Assembly: GCA_025055115.1 (NCBI GenBank)
Contig: JANWYJ010000007.1
Coordinates: forward strand, 1-64,000
From: Gemmata sp.
GTDB taxonomy: Bacteria > Planctomycetota > Planctomycetia > Gemmatales > Gemmataceae
Length of the DNA stretch: 64,000 nucleotides
Direction of reading: 5' to 3'
The position numbers were made by a program, and so were the translations under genes. Below, piece after piece: positions 51,964 through 60,734 of the stretch (the first letter of the stretch is position 1; every line of letters begins with the position of its first letter). Under the pieces are notes generated by a model. That model was not told the DNA's origin. It searched no databases and was given only the letters and a program-made list of their open reading frames with translations.

Positions 51964-52968
51964 TGTTGCGGTGGGGGCTAGGCGGTGCAATTCGTGCGTG
52001 GCTGCGGTCAACAGGGCCGCGAAGTTCGGGCAACGGCCGATCTCGCGGTTGAGCATTTCGGCGAACTGTGCGATTTTGGGTCGTACTTCGTCGAGGAAAG
52101 CGGCCAGTTGGGCCAGCGGTAAATCGAAGCGTTCGTTGGCAATCGCCAGCACACGATCGAGCGCTTCGGGGTGTTCGACCACGGCTTCCAGGCGTGTCAG
52201 AAGCCCGGCGAACCATAACAGTTCGGCCCGCTCGAAGTACGGCGTTGCGGCAAGGTTTTCGGGATGATGATGATGGCGAATGGGTTCGACAATCTCGGCC
52301 GGTACGCCCCAGCGTTGGAGCAGTTCGGCGCTGACGTCGGCATGATCGATACCGAAGATTTCGCGCTCCAGGCGGCAGGCGTCGTCGTCGAGGGGATCAC
52401 CGCCACGAGCCATCCGTTCAGCCCAGGCTTGCGGGAAGGTTTGCTGCAGGAGCAAAACGCCGAGATCGCGGAGCAAGGCCGCGCTGAGGTCGTCTTCGGG
52501 GGAAGGATGCCGCAGCCGGGCGGCCAACTCACGGGCGATCATCGCCCCCCCGACCGACGCCAGCGAATGCTCCAGGGCCGCCGGAACATAGCGGCTCTGG
52601 GGGCGCAAGGGCGGCAAGCACAGCCCCAAAGCCAATATCCGCACGCGGTTCAGACCCGCCACCAGCACAGCGCGTTCGACGGAACCAATGGCCCGGCTCG
52701 GCCCTTCCCGGGCGGCATTGACCGTTTGCAGAAGGGCCGCACTGAACTGCGGATCGGTGGCGATCATCGCTCCCAGCTCGCCGGGGAGGCAGTCGTCGCG
52801 GTGGGCTACTTCCGCCACCTTCACGGCCAACGCGGGTACGGCTGGAAGCCGCGCCGGATGCAAGACCGCTTCCAACACGGCGGCGCGGCTGGCCGGTAAT
52901 TTCGGTACCGGCAAAGCCCGCGTCGTGGCGCTGCGCGGAATCCAACTGGTGTGAGGGACCGACGGCAT
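51931..52968 (-). CDS. HDOD-domain signalling protein
   Basis: The 345-residue protein contains an HDOD domain (about 30-240), a relative of HD phosphohydrolases used in regulation: LPAVPALAVKVAEVAHRDDCLPGELGAMIATDPQFSAALLQTVNAA, then SVERAVLVAGLNRVRILALGLCL and LRDLGVLLLQQTFP. Later EREIFGIDHADVSAELLQRWGVPAEIVEPIRHHHHPEN matches the HDOD C-terminal part with its HHH string. No receiver, GGDEF or kinase domain is fused. Its last codons are echoed 75 bp downstream. Confidence 0.88.
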   Translation of the reverse strand: MPSVPHTSWIPRSATTRALPVPKLPASRAAVLEAVLHPARLPAVPALAVKVAEVAHRDDCLPGELGAMIATDPQFSAALLQTVNAAREGPSRAIGSVERAVLVAGLNRVRILALGLCLPPLRPQSRYVPAALEHSLASVGGAMIARELAARLRHPSPEDDLSAALLRDLGVLLLQQTFPQAWAERMARGGDPLDDDACRLEREIFGIDHADVSAELLQRWGVPAEIVEPIRHHHHPENLAATPYFERAELLWFAGLLTRLEAVVEHPEALDRVLAIANERFDLPLAQLAAFLDEVRPKIAQFAEMLNREIGRCPNFAALLTAATHELHRLAPTATPEDHVRQSAR

Positions 52969-53119
52969 ACCCCGCCTCAGGTCACAACTCAGGTCGGCCT
53001 ATGGTCGTGTCAGAGGACATCTGCTCCTCTCGGCGCAAGGGTAGCATTATTATCGTGCCGTGGTCGGGGAATTTGCGGCGAATTCTTGGGGGCGACGGCG
53101 GGTGTTCGCCCAGGGGGCC

Positions 53120-54046
53120 TCAGTGCGCCGCCTTCAAAATGCGGTTGATATACGCTCGTACATCAGCGACAGCCACGCCGGTGGCGACGCGAGCGTTGGG
53201 CGTGGCTCGGGTTCCAGGGCGGGCGTCGATTACGGTCATGCCGCGCGTCAATTCGCCCCGGGTTTCAACATCAACATGAAAAGCATCACTCGTGACACAA
53301 CCGGCGACGGCGACAGCGACGGTCCCCAGAACGTCTTTCAGGTGGAAACCTTCAATGCCGTAAAGGTGGGAGCTGGCACGAATGCCATAGGGGACGATTT
53401 GCCGAAGAAACTGGCAGGTCCGCGAATCGGGGTTGGGCAATTCGAGTAAATCGGTGGGGGAGAAGATGAGTTTGCGGGTGGTATCGAGGGGAATGAGGAG
53501 CGGATTGAGTTCTGCGGCCATGACACGTTTGGCCGCCTCGGGGTCCAGATGCATATGGAACTCCGCGACCGGGCCGGCGTTGCCCGGTTCACGCCAGCAG
53601 CCGCCGATGATCACCGTTTGTTGGAGGAGGGCCGGCAGAGCCGGTTCGCGGTCGAGGGCGGTGGCCAGCGTGGTCAGCGGCCCGAGATTGATGAGGGTGA
53701 CTTCCTTCGGATAGTCGTGGGCTAATTCACACAAAATCTTGTCGGCCGGTTGCAGCGCATGCCGCATGGCGCAGGGGAAGGTCATGCCGCCCAGGCCACC
53801 GGGGCCGTGGAGGGCCTGACCGTCGCTGTCGTAACGAGCGGGCAAGGCCGCCGCAAGCTTCGGCCATTTCGGTGGGTCGATCACATCGATCAGCGTGTGC
53901 ACATTGATCGTCGCTTGTTCGGCCGGTACATTCCCGGCGGTGGGCAAAAGCCCGATCACATCCAGTTGCGGATCGTTCAGCGCCAAGGCGACGGCAAAAG
54001 CGGTATCGATACCCGGATCGGCGACAAAGATAACCTTGCGTGGCAT
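53120..54046 (-). CDS. Nucleoside hydrolase-like protein with altered active site
   Basis: From ATG 54046 (AGGA five bases upstream) the product has 308 residues. Family landmarks are present: VIGLLPTAGNVPAEQATINVHTLID, NLGPLTTLATAL, EFHMHLDPEAAKRVM, and VDVETRGELTRGMTVIDARPG. The usual N-terminal metal motif DxDPGxDD reads VADPGIDTAF: the first Asp is Val and the last Asp, a calcium ligand, is Thr. The usual EFN before the DPEAA motif is EFH. It may be inactive or changed in specificity. The PNHAR-like tail ends AYINRILKAAH. 151 bp before the HDOD gene on the same strand. Confidence 0.85.
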   Translation of the reverse strand: MPRKVIFVADPGIDTAFAVALALNDPQLDVIGLLPTAGNVPAEQATINVHTLIDVIDPPKWPKLAAALPARYDSDGQALHGPGGLGGMTFPCAMRHALQPADKILCELAHDYPKEVTLINLGPLTTLATALDREPALPALLQQTVIIGGCWREPGNAGPVAEFHMHLDPEAAKRVMAAELNPLLIPLDTTRKLIFSPTDLLELPNPDSRTCQFLRQIVPYGIRASSHLYGIEGFHLKDVLGTVAVAVAGCVTSDAFHVDVETRGELTRGMTVIDARPGTRATPNARVATGVAVADVRAYINRILKAAH

Positions 54047-54320
54047 AACATCCTGTGTTTGTTTTTTCAGACCGGGCGAATCCACGGCGACGGGCCGAGT
54101 GCGGAGGGGAGTCAACGCACGGCAACACCCAGTGGTTTCATGTTACCGCGGAAAGGCTCTCGAAGGAACCCGTGATTTCCACGAGCATTTCGTACACGCC
54201 TCGGGGAAAGACCAATATTCGGCCAACCGTTTCTTGCCAACCATAGAAGCGATATGATAAATCAGAAGTTGCGGTCCGCGCGGATGCGGCCAGCGCATCC
54301 CGGATACTCTCTCCTACCTC

Positions 54321-54358
54321 CTCATCATGCCAGACGTACCTCATCATGCCAGACGTAC
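54321..54358 (+). repeat. 19-bp perfect tandem repeat duplicating a start codon
   Basis: ctcatcatgccagacgtac at 54321-54339 and 54340-54358. Each copy has an ATG (54327 and 54346); 19 bp is not a multiple of three, so only the second ATG opens the PSCyt frame. Confidence 0.95.
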
Positions 54359-56553
54359 GCTTTCTCCTGGTGGGCCTGTTGATGACCGGTTGCCTGGCCC
54401 CGCTGAGTGCCCAAGAGAAGATCGACTTCGGCCGCGACATTCGCCCCATTCTCTCCAATGCCTGCTTCAAATGCCACGGCCCGGCCACACAGAAAGCCCA
54501 ATTGCGCCTCGACGACCGCCAGCGGGCGATCCAACGCGGGGCGATCGTCCCGGGCCGCGCGGCAGACAGTGAACTGATCCAACGCTTGCTTTGCGCCGAT
54601 GAGGATGGCCGCATGCCACCTCCGGAAGCCGGTGCCCGACTGAGTGCCGCCGACATTGCCAAACTGCAGGCGTGGATCGACCAAGGGGCCGCCTACACAC
54701 CGCATTGGGCGTTCGTACCGCCCCAACGACCGGCTGTTCCCTCACTGCCGCAAGCGCCGCAAAATCCCATCGACGCCTTCATTGTCGCGCAGCTGCAACG
54801 CCACGGGCTATCCCTGTCGCCCCCGGCCGACAAACCCACGCTGATTCGCCGCGTCACCCTCGATCTGATCGGCCTGTTACCATCCCCGCAGGAAGTTGAC
54901 GATTTCCTCAACGACCCTGCGCCCAATGCTTATGAGAAAGTCGTCGATCGGTTACTGGCCAGCCCCCACTATGGCGAACGGCAGGCCCGCCATTGGCTCG
55001 ATCTGGCCCGTTACGCCGACAGCAACGGCTACACGATTGACGGACCGCGCTCGATTTGGCCCTACCGCGATTGGGTCATCCAGGCTTTCAACGACGACAT
55101 GCCGTTTGACCAGTTCACACTCGAACAACTGGCTGGCGACTTGTTGCCCCAGGCCACGCTGTCGCAGAAAATCGCCACCGGCTTCCACCGCAATACGCCC
55201 TTCAACGAAGAAGGTGGCACCGACCCCGAGCAATTCCGCGTGGAACGCACCGTCGATCGTACCAATACCACCGCCGCGGTGTGGCTGGGGCTGACCGGTG
55301 CCTGTGCCCAGTGCCACGACCACAAATATGATCCATTCTCCCAAAAAGACTATTACCGGCTGTACGCGTTCTTCAATTCGTGCGACGAACCCACCCTGCC
55401 GATCGGCGGCACCCCGGATTTGGAGAAGAAAATCGAAGAATTGCAGGCGAAAATCGCCGCGGCTCGCCTCGTCGGCAATGACGAAGAGACGAAGAAACTG
55501 CAAGCCGAAATCCGCAAAATCCAAGGGAAAATCCCAAGCACCCTGGTCCTGCGGGAACGGGCCACGCCGCGGCGCACCTTCGTGCAACTCCGGGGTGATT
55601 TCCTCCGCCAAGGCGAGGAAGTGCAACCAGGGTTCCCCACCGCCTTAGCCCCAGCCCAAGGAACCGACACTCCAGCGGCGGGCCGACTGACCCGACTCGA
55701 TTTGGCCCGCTGGCTGACCAGTGCCAGCAACCCCCTGACGGCGCGCGTGACCGTCAACCGGGAATGGCAGAAATTCTTTGGCCGCGGTATCGTCGAGACG
55801 GAAAACGACTTCGGTTATCAGGGCAGTTATCCCACCCATCCGGAGTTGCTCGATTGGCTGGCCGTGGAATTCCGCGAATCAGGCTGGAGTTTCAAGAAAC
55901 TGCACAAATTGATAGTTTGCAGTGAAACCTACAAACAATCCTCCGTGTGGCGTCGTGACGTGGCCCAGAAAGACCCGCGGAATACACTGCTGGCTCGGCA
56001 GAATCGCTTGCGGCTGGAGGCGGAAATCATCCGCGACGTAGCCCTGTCGGCCAGTGGGTTACTCAATCCGAAGGTGGGCGGGCCGGGCGTGTATCCCCCG
56101 CAGCCCCGCGAGGTCTTTGCCTTCACCCAAAGCCAGCACCCCTGGCCGGAAAGCACCGGCCCGGACCGCTACCGCCGTGGCATGTATACTTTCATCTGGC
56201 GGCAAAGCCAACACCCGCTGTTGACCACCTTCGACGGCGCCGATGCCCAAGTGAGCTGCACTCGGCGCAACCGCAGCAATACCCCGCTCCAAGCCCTGCA
56301 TTTGGCCAACGACCCGGTGTTTGTGGAATTCGCAAATGCCTTCGGTACACGGATTACCAGCGAAGGCCCCGCCGACGATGCTGGCAAAATCGCCTTCGCG
56401 TTCCGCGTGTGTTTTTGCCGCCAACCAACAGCGGCCGAAGCGCAACGACTCCACGCCTACCTCGAGGCACGCCGTAAGGCCAACCCGGCAACCGCCTGGG
56501 CCGCCGTCGCCCGCGTGCTCATGAACCTCGACGAATTCATCACCCGGGAATAG
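54346..56553 (+). CDS. PSCyt1-DUF1549-DUF1553 cytochrome protein
   Basis: The 735-residue protein begins PDVRFLLVGLLMTGCLAPLSA, with an MTGC sequence that could be a lipobox. The heme motif CFKCHGPATQKAQLRLDDR lies near residue 45. DUF1549 (about 135-340) shows GERQARHWLDLARYADSNGYTIDG, NEEGGTDPEQFRVERTVDR and CAQCHDHKYDPFSQKDYYRL, a second CxxCH. A short coiled-coil-like segment (about 360-400) precedes DUF1553 (about 455-725), including ARVTVNREWQKFFGRGIVE and MNLDEFITRE. It heads a same-strand cluster with DUF1501 and another DUF1549/1553 protein. Confidence 0.93.
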   Translation: MPDVRFLLVGLLMTGCLAPLSAQEKIDFGRDIRPILSNACFKCHGPATQKAQLRLDDRQRAIQRGAIVPGRAADSELIQRLLCADEDGRMPPPEAGARLSAADIAKLQAWIDQGAAYTPHWAFVPPQRPAVPSLPQAPQNPIDAFIVAQLQRHGLSLSPPADKPTLIRRVTLDLIGLLPSPQEVDDFLNDPAPNAYEKVVDRLLASPHYGERQARHWLDLARYADSNGYTIDGPRSIWPYRDWVIQAFNDDMPFDQFTLEQLAGDLLPQATLSQKIATGFHRNTPFNEEGGTDPEQFRVERTVDRTNTTAAVWLGLTGACAQCHDHKYDPFSQKDYYRLYAFFNSCDEPTLPIGGTPDLEKKIEELQAKIAAARLVGNDEETKKLQAEIRKIQGKIPSTLVLRERATPRRTFVQLRGDFLRQGEEVQPGFPTALAPAQGTDTPAAGRLTRLDLARWLTSASNPLTARVTVNREWQKFFGRGIVETENDFGYQGSYPTHPELLDWLAVEFRESGWSFKKLHKLIVCSETYKQSSVWRRDVAQKDPRNTLLARQNRLRLEAEIIRDVALSASGLLNPKVGGPGVYPPQPREVFAFTQSQHPWPESTGPDRYRRGMYTFIWRQSQHPLLTTFDGADAQVSCTRRNRSNTPLQALHLANDPVFVEFANAFGTRITSEGPADDAGKIAFAFRVCFCRQPTAAEAQRLHAYLEARRKANPATAWAAVARVLMNLDEFITRE

Positions 56554-56587
56554 CCCCGCCAGTGCAGAACGGCTGATCCACCCATGC

Positions 56588-56628
56588 CTCTGACCGAGCA
56601 TCGCCAAACTCTGACCGAGCATCGCCAA
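56588..56628 (+). repeat. 20-bp tandem repeat between PSCyt and DUF1501 genes
   Basis: ctctgaccgagcatcgccaa at 56588-56607 and 56609-56628 (period 21, perfect). Confidence 0.92.
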
Positions 56629-56672
56629 CCAACGGCCCATGGTCGCGATGAACTGACTGGGAGCCAAGACTC

Positions 56673-58151
56673 ATGACGCCGCACGAATGGGACGACCTCA
56701 TCACCCTGCATCACACCCGGCGGCACTTTTTCCGCGATTGTGCCGTGGGGGTGGGCACGATGGCCCTCAGCACCCTGTTGGCCCGCGACAGCGCCGCCCA
56801 ACAACGCACCGAGCCACTGGCCCGCGACACGGCCGCCCAACAACGCACCGATCCGCTGGCCCCCAAAAAACCGCACTTCCCGGCGAAGGCCAAAGCCGTC
56901 ATCTTCCTCTTCATGGCCGGAGGGCCGACCCACCTCGATCTGTTCGATCCCAAGCCCAAGCTCAACGAACTGCACGGGCAAAAAGTTCCTGAATCGTTCA
57001 CACGTGGCAAACGCTTCGCCTTCATCAAGGGTGATGCCAAACTCCTAGGTTCGCCGCGGAAGTTCGAAAAAGTCGGGCAATGCGGGATGGACATCAGCGA
57101 CCTGTTGCCGTTCCACAAGCAGATCGCCGATGAGGTCTGCTGGCTGCGGGGCATGCGGACGGATGTCTTCAACCATGGCCCGGCGAAATGTTTCGTCAAC
57201 ACGGGCAGTCCGCAGTTTGGCCGGCCCAGCATGGGGGCGTGGCTGACCTATGGTCTGGGCAGCGAAAGCGATAGCCTGCCGGGATTCGTGGTGCTGCAAT
57301 CCGGTCCGCGGGGGCCACGGGGCGGAGCCGCTCTCTACTCCGCGGGGTTTTTGCCCAGTGTCTATCAAGGCGTGCCGTTCCTAAAAGGCCCTCAGCCCAT
57401 TCTGGATTTGGCCCCACCGAAGGGAGTCAGCCTCGAAGACCAGGGCGAATTTGTCGAAGCCGTGCGCGACCTGAACAAATTACGGCACGATGTCACCGGC
57501 GACCCCGAGATTCAAACGCGCATCGCCGCCTATGAAATGGCCTACCGGATGCAAACCAGTGCTCCTGAGTTGATGGATTTTTCCCAGGAAACCCGTGAAA
57601 CCCTCGAACTGTACGGAGTCGAGCCGGGCAAACCCAGTTTCGCTGCCAACTGCCTGCTGGCCCGCCGCTTGGTGCAACGCGGTGTTCGCTTCGTGCAGTT
57701 GTATCACACCAACTGGGACCACCACGGTGGACCGACCGAGAATCTCGAACAGCATCTGCCACAGGTTTGCAAGGAAGTGGATCAGCCCTCCGCTGCCCTG
57801 GTGAAAGACCTCAAGCGCCTCGGTTTACTCGCCAGCACCATCGTCATTTGGGGCGGCGAGTTCGGCCGCACCCCGATGGGTGAAGTGCGCGAATCGACCG
57901 GTCGTGATCACCATATCGACGCCTACACGATGTGGCTGGCCGGTGGCGGTTTCAAACCCGGTTACATCCATGGCCGAACCGACGAAATCGGCTACAACGT
58001 GGTGGAAGGAGAAGTCCATGTGCACGATCTGCAAGCCACGATTCTGCACCAAATGGGACTCGACCACACGAAACTGACCTTCCGCTTCCAGGGTCGTGAT
58101 TATCGACTAACGGATGTTCACGGCCGGGTCGTCCATGACATCCTCACCTAA
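56673..58151 (+). CDS. Tat-exported DUF1501 protein
   Basis: The 492-residue protein has a twin-arginine region (HTRRHFFRDCAVGVGTMALS). DUF1501 is a sulfatase/alkaline-phosphatase-like fold: KAVIFLFMAGGPTHLDLFDPKP near residue 75, RFVQLYHTNWDHHGG around 345, IVIWGGEFGRTPMGE and GRDHHIDAYTMWLAGGGFKPG supply putative metal-binding D/H residues. In planctomycetes it regularly lies beside DUF1553 proteins, as here. Residues 36-61 are an in-frame 39-bp duplication (LARDSAAQQRTEP, LARDTAAQQRTDP) just after the Tat signal. Confidence 0.93.
   Translation: MTPHEWDDLITLHHTRRHFFRDCAVGVGTMALSTLLARDSAAQQRTEPLARDTAAQQRTDPLAPKKPHFPAKAKAVIFLFMAGGPTHLDLFDPKPKLNELHGQKVPESFTRGKRFAFIKGDAKLLGSPRKFEKVGQCGMDISDLLPFHKQIADEVCWLRGMRTDVFNHGPAKCFVNTGSPQFGRPSMGAWLTYGLGSESDSLPGFVVLQSGPRGPRGGAALYSAGFLPSVYQGVPFLKGPQPILDLAPPKGVSLEDQGEFVEAVRDLNKLRHDVTGDPEIQTRIAAYEMAYRMQTSAPELMDFSQETRETLELYGVEPGKPSFAANCLLARRLVQRGVRFVQLYHTNWDHHGGPTENLEQHLPQVCKEVDQPSAALVKDLKRLGLLASTIVIWGGEFGRTPMGEVRESTGRDHHIDAYTMWLAGGGFKPGYIHGRTDEIGYNVVEGEVHVHDLQATILHQMGLDHTKLTFRFQGRDYRLTDVHGRVVHDILT
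56778..56855 (+). repeat. 39-bp in-frame coding duplication in the DUF1501 gene
   Basis: Two 13-codon units (56778-56816 and 56817-56855) encode nearly the same peptide, differing by S/T and E/D exchanges. Confidence 0.9.
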
Positions 58152-58339
58152 GACCCCACGGCCGTGGCCCTGCGATCCCTCGCCGCCAACTCCGCGCTGC
58201 GCCGTTATCGACCCTCCAAGGAGCCATGATACACCCGATTTGACACGCCCGATTCCGCACACGGGCTTTCGCCTGGGGGAATCGTCGCACACAATACGAT
58301 ACACTAACAGGAATAAGAAAGCTGCCGGAGTGTACCCTG

Positions 58340-60550
58340 ATGCGTGGAATACTCGTCGCGCTCATCGGGTTGGGGGGGGCTGGTCAACCACTCTTAGCCG
58401 CGGAAGTGGTTTCCTGGGAACGCGATGTGCTGCCGGTGCTAACCCGTGCCGGTTGCAACCTGGGGGCCTGTCATGGCAATCTCCATGGTAAAGGTGGGCT
58501 GAAATTATCGCTCAAGGGTGAGGACCCCGTCGCCGACTTGGCCGCTCTGACCCGCGACATGTTCGCCCGCCGCACCGATCCCATCCGCCCCGACGAAAGC
58601 CTGATTCTCAAGAAAGCCACCGGGCAGATTCCCCACGAAGGCGGCATTCGCTTCAGCCGTTCCAGTCACGAATATGCGCTGCTGCGCCAGTGGATCGCAC
58701 GCGGGGCCCGTCCTGACCCGCCCGGGTTGCCCTCCCTGACGCGCTTGACCGTCACGCCCACCCAGCAGACTCTCCTAGACCCTGCCGACCACTTCCGCCT
58801 AACGGCCATCGCCGAGTTCGCCGACGGTAGCCGTCGCGATGTGACATCTTTGGTGGCCACCGAATTCACCACCCTCAATATTGCCACCCTCACCCCCGAC
58901 GGCACCGTGAGGCGTGAACAGTTTGGCGAAACGGTACTGCTGGTTCGCTACATGAATGCCGTGGTACCCGTGCAGATCGCGTTTTTACCGCATCGCGCCG
59001 TACCCGACCTCCGCGGCATCACCCCCCACAACACCATCGACGAACTGGTTTTCGCTCAACTGCAGCGTGTGCGGCTCCAACCGGCCGAACTTTCCTCCGA
59101 TGGTGTCTTCCTCCGCCGGGTTTATCTCGACACCATCGGGCTGCTGCCCACCGCGGAGGAAGCGAAAGCCTTCCTAGCCGATCCCGATCCCCACAAACGG
59201 GAAAAAGTGATCGATGCCCTCTTGGCCCGACCAGAGTTTGCCGAGTTGTGGGCGCAAAAATGGTCGGACCTGCTCCGCAACGAAGAAAAATCGCTGGATC
59301 GCAAGGGGGTGGCGGTGTTCTACCGATGGATCGCGGCTCAGATCGCCGCGGATCGGCCACTGAACGAATTCGCCCGTGATATTCTCGCCGCCCGTGGCAG
59401 CACCTATGCGCATCCGCCGGCGAACTTCTGGCGAGCCATCCGCGATCCCCTGCAACGCGCTGAATCGGTCGCCCAAGTCTTCCTCGGGGTGCGCATCAGC
59501 TGTGCTCGTTGCCACAACCATCCGTTCGATCGTTGGACGATGGACGATTACTATAGCTTCGCGGCCTTATTCGCTCGGATTGATTACCGCGTGCTGGCGA
59601 ACAACAAACGCGACGAACTCGATAAGCATGAATTCGTTGGTGAACAGATTGTCTGGCAGAACCGCACCGGGGAACTGCAGCATCCGCGAACAAAGAAACC
59701 GGCCGTACCGCGTTTCCTGGGCAGCGATACCCCCGTAGGCGACGACCGGCTGACCGCCGTGGCCGACTGGATCGCTGCGGCCGACAATCCCTACTTCGCC
59801 AAAACGCAAGTGAACCGTGTGTGGCTGCATCTGATGGGCCGCGGCCTGGTGGACCCCAACGACGATTTCCGCGCCACCAACCCCCCGACCAATCCCGAAC
59901 TGCTCGAGTGGCTGGCCAACGACTTCACCGCCAGTGGCTTTCGGCTCAAACGCCTGGTCAAGACCATCCTCATGAGCCGGACCTATCAACTGGCCGCCAC
60001 CACCCCCGACAAGGCGACTATGAGCGACGAACGACACCACTCCCACGCTCACATTCGCCCCCTCAACGCCGAACAACTCCTCGATGCCCTCTCCCAAGTG
60101 ACCGGCGTTCCGGTCCGGTTCAAGGGCTATCCACTAGGATTGCGCGCCCATCAGATTCCCGCGCCACCACCCAGCGGCCGCCGCGGCGCTTTCGACGGCA
60201 TGGGCGAACACTTCCTGAAAATGTTCGGCAAACCAGAGCGCCTGCTGACGTGTGAATGTGAACGCAACGACGATCCCGGCCTGCTCCAAGCCTTCCAACT
60301 GATCACCGGCGAAGTGATGAATTCGCTCATCAAAGCCCCCCACAACCGCCTGGGCCAACGGCTCGCCGCCGGAGCCAGCGATCCGCAGATTCTCGACGAA
60401 CTCTACCTCGCCGCCCTCAGCCGCCAGCCCAACGAGACCGAAGCCCAGCGGCTACTCGCCTACATTCGCAACGCTCACGACCGCCGCGCCGCCTGGGAAG
60501 ATGTCCTTTGGGCCTTGCTCAACAGCAAGGAGTTCCTCCTGCGCCGCTAG
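58340..60550 (+). CDS. DUF1549/DUF1553 protein with Ig-like domain
   Basis: The 736-residue protein has a signal peptide (MRGILVALIGLGGAGQPLLA). The N-terminal motif GCNLGACHGNLHGKGGLKLSL is the planctomycete variant with C-x4-CH, not CxxCH. Residues about 135-225 form a bacterial Ig-like (BIG2) domain (LTVTPTQQTLLDPADHFRL...ATLTPDGTVRREQFGE). DUF1549 (about 230-420) has EFAELWAQKWSDLLRNEEK and CARCHNHPFDRWTMDDYYSF, a proper CxxCH. DUF1553 (about 480-735) has KTQVNRVWLHLMGRGLVDPNDDF and ends NSKEFLLRR. It closes the cluster; its 3' end is echoed 74 bp downstream. Confidence 0.93.
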   Translation: MRGILVALIGLGGAGQPLLAAEVVSWERDVLPVLTRAGCNLGACHGNLHGKGGLKLSLKGEDPVADLAALTRDMFARRTDPIRPDESLILKKATGQIPHEGGIRFSRSSHEYALLRQWIARGARPDPPGLPSLTRLTVTPTQQTLLDPADHFRLTAIAEFADGSRRDVTSLVATEFTTLNIATLTPDGTVRREQFGETVLLVRYMNAVVPVQIAFLPHRAVPDLRGITPHNTIDELVFAQLQRVRLQPAELSSDGVFLRRVYLDTIGLLPTAEEAKAFLADPDPHKREKVIDALLARPEFAELWAQKWSDLLRNEEKSLDRKGVAVFYRWIAAQIAADRPLNEFARDILAARGSTYAHPPANFWRAIRDPLQRAESVAQVFLGVRISCARCHNHPFDRWTMDDYYSFAALFARIDYRVLANNKRDELDKHEFVGEQIVWQNRTGELQHPRTKKPAVPRFLGSDTPVGDDRLTAVADWIAAADNPYFAKTQVNRVWLHLMGRGLVDPNDDFRATNPPTNPELLEWLANDFTASGFRLKRLVKTILMSRTYQLAATTPDKATMSDERHHSHAHIRPLNAEQLLDALSQVTGVPVRFKGYPLGLRAHQIPAPPPSGRRGAFDGMGEHFLKMFGKPERLLTCECERNDDPGLLQAFQLITGEVMNSLIKAPHNRLGQRLAAGASDPQILDELYLAALSRQPNETEAQRLLAYIRNAHDRRAAWEDVLWALLNSKEFLLRR

Positions 60551-60619
60551 TTCCGATCAACATGGATATCCTGTCGTAGCGCTATCCGTTGCGCAACAGC
60601 AAGGAGTTCCTCCTGCGCC
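60520..60619 (+). repeat. 3'-end echo of the DUF1553 gene, 74 bp apart (class A)
   Basis: caacagcaaggagttcctcc (+ tgcgcc) at 60520-60545 encodes NSKEFLLR at the gene's end. An identical 26-bp copy lies at 60594-60619. Confidence 0.95.
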
Positions 60620-60621
60620 CT

Positions 60622-60734
60622 GTGGCGTCAGGGAGGAGCGGATGTAGACGGCGACGGGTTCCACGACCAGGTCGCCTGGATGCATGCCGTCGAGGTGGCG
60701 TCAGGGAGGAGCGGATGTGGACGACGACGGGTTC
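60622..60734 (-). repeat. 3'-end echo of the HTH-like gene, 73 bp apart (class A)
   Basis: 60695-60734 holds the last ten codons and TGA of the leftward gene at 60701. A 40-bp copy with two mismatches lies at 60622-60661, two bases from the neighbouring gene's echo. Confidence 0.95.

Noticed and set aside
1574-60734. CRISPR-like geometry of the class A pairs (25-40 bp repeats with mostly 33-58 bp between).
   Set aside because: Every locus has only two copies, repeats differ completely between loci, several overlap coding ends, and no cas genes are present.
1574-60734. Insertion of a small mobile element creating long target-site duplications.
   Set aside because: The sequences between the copies share no ends or common motif; short palindromes such as TTGGCCAA or ATGATCAT occur in some, at about the rate expected by chance.
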